Of a stretch of 64,000 nt of DNA, positions 26,084-34,953 are shown in pieces. The stretch's first letter is position 1; each line of letters starts with the position of its first letter. Source of the stretch: Acidobacteriaceae bacterium. GTDB lineage: Bacteria > Acidobacteriota > Terriglobia > Terriglobales > Acidobacteriaceae. The translations under genes and the position numbers were made by a program. Under the pieces are notes generated by a model, which saw only the letters and a list, made by a program, of their open reading frames with translations, did no database searches and had not been told where the DNA came from. Location of the stretch: assembly GCA_003134815.1 (NCBI GenBank), contig PLCO01000012.1, forward strand, positions 62,001-126,000, written 5' to 3'.

Positions 26084-29023
26084 ATGACCGAAGATGAAGA
26101 TGCATTTGAACGAAATATCGGCATTTACATCGCGGCTGGAATGCCGAAGATGCATGACATGTCTCTCGGCGAATACCGAGACCTTTGCTGGCGGCTATGG
26201 AAACAATGCGAAACAGATGCACAATACCCCCACAAACTCTTGATAGACCGACTCTGCGAAGAGGGATCCGGCACCCGTGCGTTCCACTCTGCCGATTACG
26301 TTGACGCACGAGCTCGCGCTTCAGTTGATGTGGTCGAGCGACCGGCAGACCCGATCTACTGCATGGCGGTTGGATCCATTCCACTTACTGAATGGCTCGC
26401 TGAATCCGATGATTCCTTGCCGGCTGATGATTCGGCGGGCGATGAATCGGCGGACGATCTCGACTTGTGGATCGTTGCCGTATTGGACGTATTGGGTTTC
26501 GAGCAGATGTATCGTCGAGACGGACCATATCGATTAAAGAGGGTATACGAGGCACTAATTGAACGCGCGCGTTCGTCGTTGGACACAAGCGTATTGGGGA
26601 TTTCTCCCGTAAGCTACAGTGGTGGACAGAGCCCAACCCTCTTTCATTTCAATCTTGGCTTCACGTACTTCAGTGACACGCTTCTCTTATGGGCGCCATT
26701 GACGGCTAACCATGTCTCGCCATTCTTAGCTCGCTGTTGCGATGTATTTCTCGAAGGGCTCAAGCTCGGCGTGCCTATTCGGGGCGCCGTTGCAGTTGGC
26801 GAAGCGGTGTTTAACAAGACGACGGGAGTATTTCTTGGCAGTCCACTGATTGAAGCTGCACGACTAGAGCATGCTCAAGACTGGCTCGGAGTAGCACTCG
26901 GTCAGTCTTGTCAGTCGATTAAGGAGCACATAGATTCCAGTCTGGTGCTTCCTTACACTCCCCCCTGCAAGTCGTCGGCCCCATTGTTGCATTCTGGTCT
27001 CGCACTCGACTGGCCTCGACGCGCTCGATTAGGGGAAATTGATTCCATCGCGCTGATCGAGCGGCTGAATCGTTCAAAGACTCACGCGAAGTACTATGCA
27101 AATGCTCTCGATTTCGCTTCTCATTCGGCAAGGCACGCAGAATGGAACCGAGATCGACGAATTCCGATCATTCCTGGGGCAATAGAGCGATCCGTCCTTG
27201 CTTCTGCTTTGGACGGCAATCCGCTGGAACCTGAAATCCATGCGATGCTCGACTCTCTTCGATCAAATGGTACTGCAGCGGAGATTGCCGCTCGTTGCTT
27301 TCTAGCTCTTTCTCAAAGAGAGATGCTCCCCGAGGACGCGGGAGCGCTGCCCGCCGAATTGCACAAAGCAGTAGAACACCTTCGGGGAGTTATTGACGGA
27401 GAGTTTGTTGACCTTCAGGAAATGGCCTTGGCTGCTCTGGAGGCGGGCAGTTGTATTCGCAAGTTGAGTGATCGGCAACTGCAACTCTTGAATTCACCGC
27501 CATCTCCAAATAACCAGACCTGGCAAGAGTGTTTGCCGTTGCTTCGCGCTGCGGCTGAGCGTCGCCCAATTCCCCCATTGCCAGCAGATCTTCCGCAAGA
27601 GATCGCAAGGTTCTTGGAGCCATTACATCGTGCAGATACGCCACCGGTCGACATGGAGCGGCTTCTTGCCGGCGTGCTCTGGGCGAATACAACCTCAGCA
27701 GGACTAAGTGACGAGAATCAGCGACGCCTCGGGACCGTGAAAGCAACAGGCACGCCGTGGGATGGAGTGGCTGACTTCCTGGAAGCCGTGACACGCGGAG
27801 CGCAAATTCACCCCGCAATCAGCAACTTCAACGAGGGGGCTCTCAGTACAGTTAAAGCAGTAAACTGGATATTGGCGTGGCAGCAAGCAAGTCTACGGTC
27901 ATTGAAGGAAGCAATGAAGGACATGGAGGTGCTGCCAGCAACATCATCAGAGTTAAATACCCTCCTTGGTGAACTGCCGCGTGGTGCGGACCACTTAACG
28001 GCGGTCAACAAATGTGAATCGGAGGCAGTTCTCACAAGATTGCAAGAGTCTGGATCGCCTCACGATGCGGTGGCGAGGTATTTCAGGAAGCCGACAGATG
28101 AAGATCACGTTGGAATTCCAGGAGGAGTTCGAGATGACGCGAGGGTGTTTTTAGAGCTTGCGGAGGCAATTCGGACCGGAGGCCCAATAGCATTTCCAAC
28201 TGAGCATTTGATTAGATGCGCACTTGATCTTCGAAATGGCGAAGATCGTTCGCTGTATGATGATGCAGTCAGCGAGTTCTTTGCTTCACATAGCAGCGAG
28301 TGTCAGGAAATCGTTCATTTTCTTCAATCGATCGCGCAATGCCTCCCTTCACCACTCCTCTCCGAATCAGTCGGCGAGCCACTCCGAAGTCAGCTCATCT
28401 CGCTCGCGGAGGTCCCACCCAAATTCAAGGATCTCGCGACTGCGGGCCGCGCCGCCTTACGAGCTAGATTGGGCTTGGGAAGTCTCGACTCTGAAGACCA
28501 AGAATTCCTTGAAAGCGGGTTCAGAAATGGCGGTCCAAGTGCAGACATTGCCAATTTCTTGAATGAATTGGCAATACCGGGGCGTCTTCCTCCTTTGCCA
28601 GATGGTACCTCGTCTTCCGTTAGAGAGCATCTAGCGTACTTACGAGCTTGTGCCGCGTGTGGAGTTGAGGAGATTGATTTTGGTGACTTGGTGAATGCTG
28701 CAGTGAACGCGCGGATTTCGCGCAATCCACTTTCACCTATGGATCAGGAGAATCTGTCTCTTTTGCTCAAGTCAGACTTCCCATATCCGGTGATCGCAGC
28801 GTTCATTGAAAAGATGAGTAAGCCGGGGTCTCAGCTTGGGTTACCTGAGGATCTGCCGATAAGATTCTTCAACTTGCTCGCAATTGCGCGAAAACAGGCC
28901 CTCCAACTTGATCGTACCGTTATAGGAGTCGGTCGAATCAGTAACGGGGCCGTGGAGCGAGACTCAATTAGCGGCGGCATCGCAGTACATGGCCGAGACC
29001 CTGTCAAGCCCGTTGATTTGTGA
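26084..29023 (+). CDS. Pycsar-like class III nucleotide cyclase fused to helical repeats
   Basis: 979 residues from the ATG at 26084. Residues about 125-300 form a class III cyclase core: VAVLDVLGFEQM with metal Asp at about 135, YFSDTLLLW with metal Asp at about 198, IRGAVAVGEAVF (about 232-243) and GSPLIEAARLEHAQDWLGV. The DVLGF, FSDT, RGA-x-GE and EA-x-x-E-x-x-x-W pattern is that of PycC, which makes cCMP or cUMP in Pycsar anti-phage systems. After residue 350 come about six helical units of roughly 80 residues, marked by LPADLP, LSDENQ and IANFLNEL-like stretches; I know of no PycC with such a tail. No PycTM or PycTIR effector is adjacent. Confidence 0.7.
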   Translation: MTEDEDAFERNIGIYIAAGMPKMHDMSLGEYRDLCWRLWKQCETDAQYPHKLLIDRLCEEGSGTRAFHSADYVDARARASVDVVERPADPIYCMAVGSIPLTEWLAESDDSLPADDSAGDESADDLDLWIVAVLDVLGFEQMYRRDGPYRLKRVYEALIERARSSLDTSVLGISPVSYSGGQSPTLFHFNLGFTYFSDTLLLWAPLTANHVSPFLARCCDVFLEGLKLGVPIRGAVAVGEAVFNKTTGVFLGSPLIEAARLEHAQDWLGVALGQSCQSIKEHIDSSLVLPYTPPCKSSAPLLHSGLALDWPRRARLGEIDSIALIERLNRSKTHAKYYANALDFASHSARHAEWNRDRRIPIIPGAIERSVLASALDGNPLEPEIHAMLDSLRSNGTAAEIAARCFLALSQREMLPEDAGALPAELHKAVEHLRGVIDGEFVDLQEMALAALEAGSCIRKLSDRQLQLLNSPPSPNNQTWQECLPLLRAAAERRPIPPLPADLPQEIARFLEPLHRADTPPVDMERLLAGVLWANTTSAGLSDENQRRLGTVKATGTPWDGVADFLEAVTRGAQIHPAISNFNEGALSTVKAVNWILAWQQASLRSLKEAMKDMEVLPATSSELNTLLGELPRGADHLTAVNKCESEAVLTRLQESGSPHDAVARYFRKPTDEDHVGIPGGVRDDARVFLELAEAIRTGGPIAFPTEHLIRCALDLRNGEDRSLYDDAVSEFFASHSSECQEIVHFLQSIAQCLPSPLLSESVGEPLRSQLISLAEVPPKFKDLATAGRAALRARLGLGSLDSEDQEFLESGFRNGGPSADIANFLNELAIPGRLPPLPDGTSSSVREHLAYLRACAACGVEEIDFGDLVNAAVNARISRNPLSPMDQENLSLLLKSDFPYPVIAAFIEKMSKPGSQLGLPEDLPIRFFNLLAIARKQALQLDRTVIGVGRISNGAVERDSISGGIAVHGRDPVKPVDL

Positions 29024-29139
29024 GGATGAAATTGCCGAGTTACTTGATGAAGACTTAGGTAGGCAAATGTGATCCATCGCGAAGCCTTTCGGTGCCGAAG
29101 ACACCATAGGTTTAGCAGATGTTGAAAGTGGTGAGCACG

Positions 29140-30450
29140 TCAATTGGATGTCCCGCCAGCTCGCTCTTCATGCAGATTGCCGACCGATTTGGTGGCATTT
29201 TCAAGTATGTTGTCCTTGTTAGCGCGTGCTCCATGCCAATCGAACTCAACCAGTTCGTCCGGTTCGATAGGCGTCCCTTCAAGAACTGTCCCCTTCCATG
29301 TGTAATAGGCCCCGGTCGGTATCGCCAGGCGAAATCCCTGACCAACTTTGACAGAAGTGGCCGCGAGAAGTCTGCCGGCAGTCTTCTCGCCTGCGATCCG
29401 CGCCAGATTGTTTTCGCGTGCAAACGCGACGATCATTTCTGCGGCGCTGGCGGTGTGGCGGTCTACTAGGAGCATCACCCGTCCGTGGAAATCCTTCCTT
29501 CCCAAACCCTCCGTCTCAAGTACGATCGGTGTCTTAGCCAGCATTGCCGGCGCAAATTTCAAAGCGAGTGGCCAGAGCGCCTTCTTGGAAGCGGGAATGG
29601 CATTGAACCGCCGAAATCGTGGCTTCTCAGAATCCAGATTGGGCGTAACGCGTTTTCTGTCGAGGGCGAACCCTACCGGAATCTTGTCAGACGTGAGCAG
29701 GCTCATGACGCGCAGGGCTCCGATTCCTCCTCCAGTATTCCCACGGAGGTCGATGATAAGACTGTCCATTTTTCCCAATTTCTCGACGGCGCGCGAGATT
29801 TCGTTCGCCACTTCGACTCCGACCATCCCAGGGAACATCGCAACCTTCAAATAGCCAAGCCCGTTTTCCAGATGGCGCGCCTCAACCAGCGTTGGCTCGA
29901 CAAAATGGAGCTTCTTCCCCTTGGGCCGCGCCACATCGACCGCAACGAGGCGTACTTGGTCGTCTCTGTCGACAATTTCCAGACCTGTTTGCTTACCCAT
30001 GGCGAAGACTGGATGCGCCGGCGGAGTGATTTCTCGGCCATCCACGCTGAGAAGAATATCTCCAGGCTCGATTCCCGCGTTGGATGCCGCGCCGCCCGAG
30101 TGGACATCTTGAAATATCCATCGCTTTCCGAAAGGTGTTTCGTCGGCAAGGTAAGTTGCGCTCAGCGCAGCCCGGCTGGATGCCCTGCGGGCACTGCCGT
30201 GAAAGAAGCCCAGATGCGAAGTATGGAGTTCGGCCAGCAAGTCGCTCACGGACTGCTCAAAGTCGTTTGCCGTGTCGGCTGCTTCAATCAAGGGTCGGTG
30301 GCGGTCCACTGCGGCCCGCCAATCACCATCCAGCCTTTCCGGACGATAGAATCGCTTCTCCAAAGTGGCCAGGATCTTTTCAAGAATTGCGCGGCGGTCG
30401 CCGGCGGAAAGCTGCGGATGACCTGGTTGGGCAGAATGATTTACTTTCAT
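29140..30450 (-). CDS. S41-family peptidase with PDZ domain
   Basis: A 436-residue tail-specific (Ctp-like) protease. A PDZ domain (SNAGIEPGDILLSVDGREI, about 122-140) precedes the S41 core: SLIIDLRGNTGGG, then the nucleophile Ser in RHTASAAEMIVAF and the Lys base in AGEKTAGR 21 residues later. No signal peptide is visible, so it should act in the cytosol, unusual for this family. Its ATG overlaps the TGA of the CHAT protein gene by 4 bp, so the two proteases are made together. Confidence 0.85.
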   Translation of the reverse strand: MKVNHSAQPGHPQLSAGDRRAILEKILATLEKRFYRPERLDGDWRAAVDRHRPLIEAADTANDFEQSVSDLLAELHTSHLGFFHGSARRASSRAALSATYLADETPFGKRWIFQDVHSGGAASNAGIEPGDILLSVDGREITPPAHPVFAMGKQTGLEIVDRDDQVRLVAVDVARPKGKKLHFVEPTLVEARHLENGLGYLKVAMFPGMVGVEVANEISRAVEKLGKMDSLIIDLRGNTGGGIGALRVMSLLTSDKIPVGFALDRKRVTPNLDSEKPRFRRFNAIPASKKALWPLALKFAPAMLAKTPIVLETEGLGRKDFHGRVMLLVDRHTASAAEMIVAFARENNLARIAGEKTAGRLLAATSVKVGQGFRLAIPTGAYYTWKGTVLEGTPIEPDELVEFDWHGARANKDNILENATKSVGNLHEERAGGTSN

Positions 30451-33083
30451 CGGGAACTCCTTGATGAGAGATTGCCCTCTGGGGCTCGAAAGAGACTGCT
30501 GCGAGGATCGCCGTCGAGCACAAAGCCGGCCCAGTAGTACGGCGGATCTCCTGAATTGAGCATTTCAAGTTGGGCTTGCCTGAGAGCCTCGGCCTTTTCC
30601 TCGTGTTGGCTGAGGTGCCCGTAGAACGTCGCCATCAGGTGTGCCGTTGCGTGATCCTCAAGTTCCCAGAGGGTGGAGACAACACTCTGAGATCCGGCCT
30701 CGATGAAGGCATTGACGATGTTCGCCACTCCTTCTTCGCCGACTGGTCCAACGCCGGTGTTGCAGGCAGAGAGCGTCACGAGGTTCGCATTGAGGTGCAG
30801 ATTCCTGATGTCTCGAATCTGGAGCAGGCTGTCATCCGTGGCCTGCTGCTGAGGTGCAAAGACGAGAGCGGAGCGATCTGGGATCTCTGGATCGACATAT
30901 CCATGAAGAGCCAGATGGATCACGCTGGTATGACTGAGCGGGAGTTGCTCGAAGTTGGTCTTTGTCGCCTTGGCCCCCAAGAGAATGGTGCTCGGTTTGG
31001 GCAGATCTGCGGCAATCGTCTCGACTTCATGACGGCTTTCCGGCAGCGCAACAAGCTCTCGTCTCTCTGGCCCAGAGACAGCGCGATGGATGCTGGCAAG
31101 CAGCGTGCGCGGAGGCGAATTTGTGGTCCATGCAGCCACCCCAACATAGGGCAAATTGTCCTCGTGATTCTGCTGGGCGCGATGCTCCAAAATGTGAAGC
31201 ACGGTCCCTGACGGGACCACGGATACAAGATGGGAAGTCAGAACGTATTGGCCATTGTTTGCCAATGCAGAGAAAGGTAGAAGGTGAAGCCTTCCATCCG
31301 GCACCACGATCAATGCTCGCTTCTCTTTGAATTCGGCAATGCCTCCTAAGAGCCCGTTGAATAGGCGTTGAGCGAGAGGCAGGTCACTCTTCTGTTGCAT
31401 AATCTCAGAACGGTACTGCGATGCTTCTTGTTCCAATTCGTCCTTGGACTGCAATGCATAACGATGGACAGTGTTGCGTGTGAACGCGACCACGTAGGAA
31501 CGAGGATTGTCCAGGACATACTCGACGAAGAGCTCCGATGGACGGAGTTCACGCTGGAGTTGGTCCAGGTTTATCGGCTCTGGAGGTTTGTTTTGCGCTG
31601 TCGAATCTGAATCAAGTTGTAGTTCGGTTTGATAAATGGAGTCTAGGATGCGCCCTCTGCCAGCCGAATCGTCGGTATTGAGCAAGTCAATGTTCAATCT
31701 CGATAATTGCTGCTCGGCTGGATTAGGGTCGTGAGGCGCGACGATCTCATGATGCGCTAATGATTGTGCCTCAACTCGCCCGCGGGCTCGCTCGATCACA
31801 TGAAATGCGTCCGATGTTCTTCCTTGATCGCAAAGGAATTCGAAATACCCGGAATAAACTTTGCTCAGATCGGCAAGAAGGAGGCGTTCCACAGTCGGCG
31901 TCGGCACCCTACTGAGTAGGGCATCCAGCATATCCGCGCTCTTCTCATACAGAGTAATTGCTGATTTGCTGTCCCCGAGGCGAGCCATGATCTCTGCCTT
32001 GATTGCAAGGTCCCTTGGGACGAAATACAGCTCATCGGGAATTTGTTGGTTGGCCGCGATGGCATCGTTAATTGCTGTCAACGCGGGCTGCAATGCCCCT
32101 TGATGTAAGTATGCCGCTGCGAGAAGACCATCCACCTGCGTCAAGCCGCGCCAATACGACAGCTGCTTAGCGTATTGAACTGCCTGACAGTAGTCGGACA
32201 CCGCTTGATCCCAGTAACCCATTCTCTCGTAGACGCCAGCCCTGGTTTGGTAAAGCTCATAGAGATGCCCGGCAAGATGATAGTCGCTCACTCGACGCAA
32301 ATCCTCGTCGGCCAGCGCCAGCGCTTCCTTGTTCTCACCCAGACCGCTAAGGGCCTCGATCTTGGCCGTGATGGCAATCGTCGGATACGCTGCGCCGCGG
32401 GTCTTCCCGGCAACTTTGATCGCTTCATCAAGCGGCCCAAGGGCCTCGTTATACTTGTGCAGTTCAACCAGGCCAGTGCCATACATGCTGGCGTATCGAA
32501 TGTGAGCGCCTGGATCTGCTGCCTTCGCGATCATCCAAGCTCTGACCACCTTCTTTTTTGCGGTCGCGATGTCGCCTAGTAAGAACGCAGCGATTCCCTG
32601 CTCGCCAATTGCTCTGGATGCCAACAAATAATGGCGTTGGCGGAGAGCTAGCGTCTCCACCTCTGTCCAGGTCTTCTGCGCCATTCCTGAGTCATAATTC
32701 ACTTCGAGCATCCCGAGGATTGTCAGAATGCGAAGTCGTGTCTCAGGTTCCTGCGCCTCGGGGAGCGCCAGGTCGTGCGTCAGGAGCACAATTTGGGATG
32801 GGACGCTACTTGACGACTCGCTATGTGCAGGCATTTCGCTGACACGTGCGTAGAGCGCCTTCGAGAGCTGATGTCTCTGTGTGAATTGAACTTCCGCCTG
32901 TCGATAAAGAGGCTCCGCCTCTATCCAGCTATTCAGCCACGACTTCTCGTCGGCTCGCTCAAGGAGCGCCTCTGGAGAGGCAGGATTCCTCCATCGGAGG
33001 ACTTGGCATCCGACAACACCCAACAGGACGGCCAACAGCAAACCGGTAGCCGTGCGAAGGGTGGGGGGAACAGCGATTCGCAT
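30447..33083 (-). CDS. TPR-CHAT protease (caspase-like)
   Basis: 878 residues. Residues about 10-28 form a membrane anchor or lipoprotein-type signal (LLLAVLLGVVGC). TPR repeats fill about 40-420 (for example YNEALGPLDEAIKV, YWDQAVSDYCQAVQY). The CHAT domain is C-terminal, with the catalytic His in HLALHGYVDP (about 725) and the Cys in LVTLSACNTGVG (about 773), followed by VVSTLWELEDHATAHLM. CHAT enzymes are caspase-fold proteases; in defence they cut partner proteins when triggered. The coupled S41 protease is a candidate partner or substrate. Confidence 0.88.
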   Translation of the reverse strand: MRIAVPPTLRTATGLLLAVLLGVVGCQVLRWRNPASPEALLERADEKSWLNSWIEAEPLYRQAEVQFTQRHQLSKALYARVSEMPAHSESSSSVPSQIVLLTHDLALPEAQEPETRLRILTILGMLEVNYDSGMAQKTWTEVETLALRQRHYLLASRAIGEQGIAAFLLGDIATAKKKVVRAWMIAKAADPGAHIRYASMYGTGLVELHKYNEALGPLDEAIKVAGKTRGAAYPTIAITAKIEALSGLGENKEALALADEDLRRVSDYHLAGHLYELYQTRAGVYERMGYWDQAVSDYCQAVQYAKQLSYWRGLTQVDGLLAAAYLHQGALQPALTAINDAIAANQQIPDELYFVPRDLAIKAEIMARLGDSKSAITLYEKSADMLDALLSRVPTPTVERLLLADLSKVYSGYFEFLCDQGRTSDAFHVIERARGRVEAQSLAHHEIVAPHDPNPAEQQLSRLNIDLLNTDDSAGRGRILDSIYQTELQLDSDSTAQNKPPEPINLDQLQRELRPSELFVEYVLDNPRSYVVAFTRNTVHRYALQSKDELEQEASQYRSEIMQQKSDLPLAQRLFNGLLGGIAEFKEKRALIVVPDGRLHLLPFSALANNGQYVLTSHLVSVVPSGTVLHILEHRAQQNHEDNLPYVGVAAWTTNSPPRTLLASIHRAVSGPERRELVALPESRHEVETIAADLPKPSTILLGAKATKTNFEQLPLSHTSVIHLALHGYVDPEIPDRSALVFAPQQQATDDSLLQIRDIRNLHLNANLVTLSACNTGVGPVGEEGVANIVNAFIEAGSQSVVSTLWELEDHATAHLMATFYGHLSQHEEKAEALRQAQLEMLNSGDPPYYWAGFVLDGDPRSSLFRAPEGNLSSRSSR

Positions 33084-33302
33084 AGCAACCCGCTACTTAA
33101 TTGATATGCTGCCAGAATCTGATTGTCAGATCAAGTCTAGCTCGAATACCGCTTTCAGAAGCTCAAAGGACGGATTTCAGCTCCTTCCTGCCCGCCCGAG
33201 CCCGCGACCTCAGCAGAAGTGATCTCTGTACAATCCCGGCGATGCCGACTGTGCGGCTTTATGCCTGCAGGTTAAACCAATTTCAACTTAAGCCTCAGCC
33301 TT

Positions 33303-34124
33303 TTAATTAGCACTCGCAATTCTTTCCACACACTTGCGGAATCGAGCTTCGATCTCTGCCGCAGTGGTTGCTGGGTAGCCAAGTTCATTTGCAAGGGCTT
33401 CGAGTTCTGGTTTCCACTCGACCGGAAGCTTGATTTCGGGCGGAAACCTGTGCGTCGCCCGCTGCTCAAACACATGCTCGGCGGCCACCCTAACAGCCAT
33501 TACGTTCATTTTTCCCAGAAGATCAATTAGCAGGATGTCCAAAACATCACGAGCCCGCCCTTTTGAGTATGGTCCTGTACAAGCATGTAGCTTTTGCGCA
33601 ACCTGCTCGCTCAAGTTGAGGCAGCGAACCGGCGACGGAATTCTGAGGCCCATTGCGTTGAGGCCTGGGATAGTCGGTTCCACAAAATCAACCGCATCTG
33701 ATCCTGCCGGACCGAGATCAACGTCAATTGTCTGCCAGGCGCGGGTGCGGTACAGAACGCCAAGTTCCAGGCGAACTGCGTCTGCGTTGTCCATGCTCAG
33801 CGGCTTGCCTTTCAGTTGAAAGCTGAATTCATCAAATCCCAGCGCCAGAGCGCTGCGGAAGTTTTGAAGCCGCTCTGCTCGCTCACCAGCCAAACCAATG
33901 TCTACGTCCTTCGTTGCGCGTGCTCCCTCTGCAAAGCGGAGTTCCATTGCAACGCCGCCCTTCAGATAGTAGTTGCTCAGGATACCCTCATGCACTGCTC
34001 TTTCCAACACGCCGCATAGGGCCAGAAACGAGACCCATCTCCGAAGACGTTCTTGCGCCAATCCCTGCTCGCGTGCGACTCGCGCCAACGTTTTTTCAAG
34101 GCGCTCAGGTGGTCGAGGGCTCAT
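33303..34124 (-). CDS. abiEii: AbiEii-type nucleotidyltransferase toxin
   Basis: 273 residues of the DNA polymerase-beta-like nucleotidyltransferase family: GGVAMELRF then TKDVDIGL with the DxD metal pair, a further acidic pair in TIDVDLG, and the downstream signature KLHACTGPYSKGRARDVLDI. AbiEii toxins transfer nucleotides to an RNA target and stop growth on infection. It overlaps the antitoxin gene by 20 bp in the order expected for AbiE (antitoxin first). Confidence 0.88.
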   Translation of the reverse strand: MSPRPPERLEKTLARVAREQGLAQERLRRWVSFLALCGVLERAVHEGILSNYYLKGGVAMELRFAEGARATKDVDIGLAGERAERLQNFRSALALGFDEFSFQLKGKPLSMDNADAVRLELGVLYRTRAWQTIDVDLGPAGSDAVDFVEPTIPGLNAMGLRIPSPVRCLNLSEQVAQKLHACTGPYSKGRARDVLDILLIDLLGKMNVMAVRVAAEHVFEQRATHRFPPEIKLPVEWKPELEALANELGYPATTAAEIEARFRKCVERIASAN

Positions 34125-34734
34125 TCATTTCTACCTTGCTTGCGTTTGTCGAAAGGGACGAAGACCGTGACGGAGGATTGATCCGCTTGCGAAGGCTGCT
34201 CGCCTGCGCCGGAGTAAGCAGCCCTTTTCGGAGAGCATCTATGATGGCCTGGCGTGCAAAGTCCGTCCGACGTGTGGCTGCCTGAACATCCAGGATCGAG
34301 CGTTCAACGGTAGTGACCGGCATCCCTTCATTCAGTTGGATGTCTTCTTTTGCGAGGTTGGCCCGATGAATCGCAATCCATTTCGGGTGTACCCGACGCA
34401 TCCGAGCCGACACGGGAACAGTGAGGTTCACGCGAGAAGGATTCACGTCCGAGATTCCGTACAGCAACAATGCTGTCTCATGAGACAAAGCGATGAGCTC
34501 GGGTCCACTACTTGCCTGTGCCCATAGGATCGCCTCACGGTATTGGGCAAGCCGTTCCGTTGGATAGTGTGCGATCCGGTAGACGCCCCGGCTCATTCTC
34601 TCTAGCCGGCCGCGTTGTCTCAATCGAACCAGGACGGAATCCTGAATTCCAAGGGAGCGAGCCTCCTTGGACGTAAAAAGGCCGTCCTGCTCTTCAGCTA
34701 GGGCAAACAGTTCGTCCATGCGGGTACTCGGCAT
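34105..34734 (-). CDS. abiEi: AbiEi-type antitoxin and repressor
   Basis: 209 residues. An N-terminal winged helix (DGLFTSKEARSLGIQDSVLV, RLRQRGRLERMSRGVYRIAH) is followed by the AbiEi C-terminal domain (LIALSHETALLLYGISDVNP, VTTVERSILDV). AbiEi neutralises AbiEii indirectly by repressing their promoter. The 37-bp palindrome at 34763-34799 fits as its operator. The ATG at 34734 lies only about 7 bases after the predicted -10 box, so the transcript would be nearly leaderless. Confidence 0.85.
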   Translation of the reverse strand: MPSTRMDELFALAEEQDGLFTSKEARSLGIQDSVLVRLRQRGRLERMSRGVYRIAHYPTERLAQYREAILWAQASSGPELIALSHETALLLYGISDVNPSRVNLTVPVSARMRRVHPKWIAIHRANLAKEDIQLNEGMPVTTVERSILDVQAATRRTDFARQAIIDALRKGLLTPAQASSLRKRINPPSRSSSLSTNASKVEMNEPSTT

Positions 34735-34740
34735 GAATAA

Positions 34741-34799
34741 AGTATGCAGCGCTAGGCAATAGATGTCAATATAGTTCCATTATGGAATGATATTGACAT
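34741..34799 (-). promoter_or_regulatory. abiE promoter with 37-bp palindromic operator
   Basis: ATGTCAATAT at 34763-34772 pairs with ATATTGACAT at 34790-34799. Inside, TTCCAT (34775-34780) pairs with ATGGAA (34782-34787); only two symmetric positions fail. Each half-site contains TTGACA on one strand. On the minus strand TTGACA (34764-34769) is followed after 17 bases by CATACT (34741-34746), a plausible promoter for abiE. A bound repressor would cover the -35 box. The opposite TTGACA (34793-34798) faces the restriction-modification gene, with only a weak -10 at about 34816. Confidence 0.75.
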
Positions 34800-34953
34800 G
34801 ACCATAGTCCTGCCCTCCGATTGCCCGTAGGTCTCTATGAGGTGCTTTTTGCAGCACACCCATGGCACCTAGGTCATTGAATTCAATGATGTATGACCCG
34901 CCCATGCACACGGAACCTTCCCGCAGACTACAATACGCTTACCTGAAAAATGA

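Noticed and set aside
29485..30537. 350-residue plus-strand open frame
   Set aside because: Antisense to the S41 peptidase; composition is that of a shadow frame.
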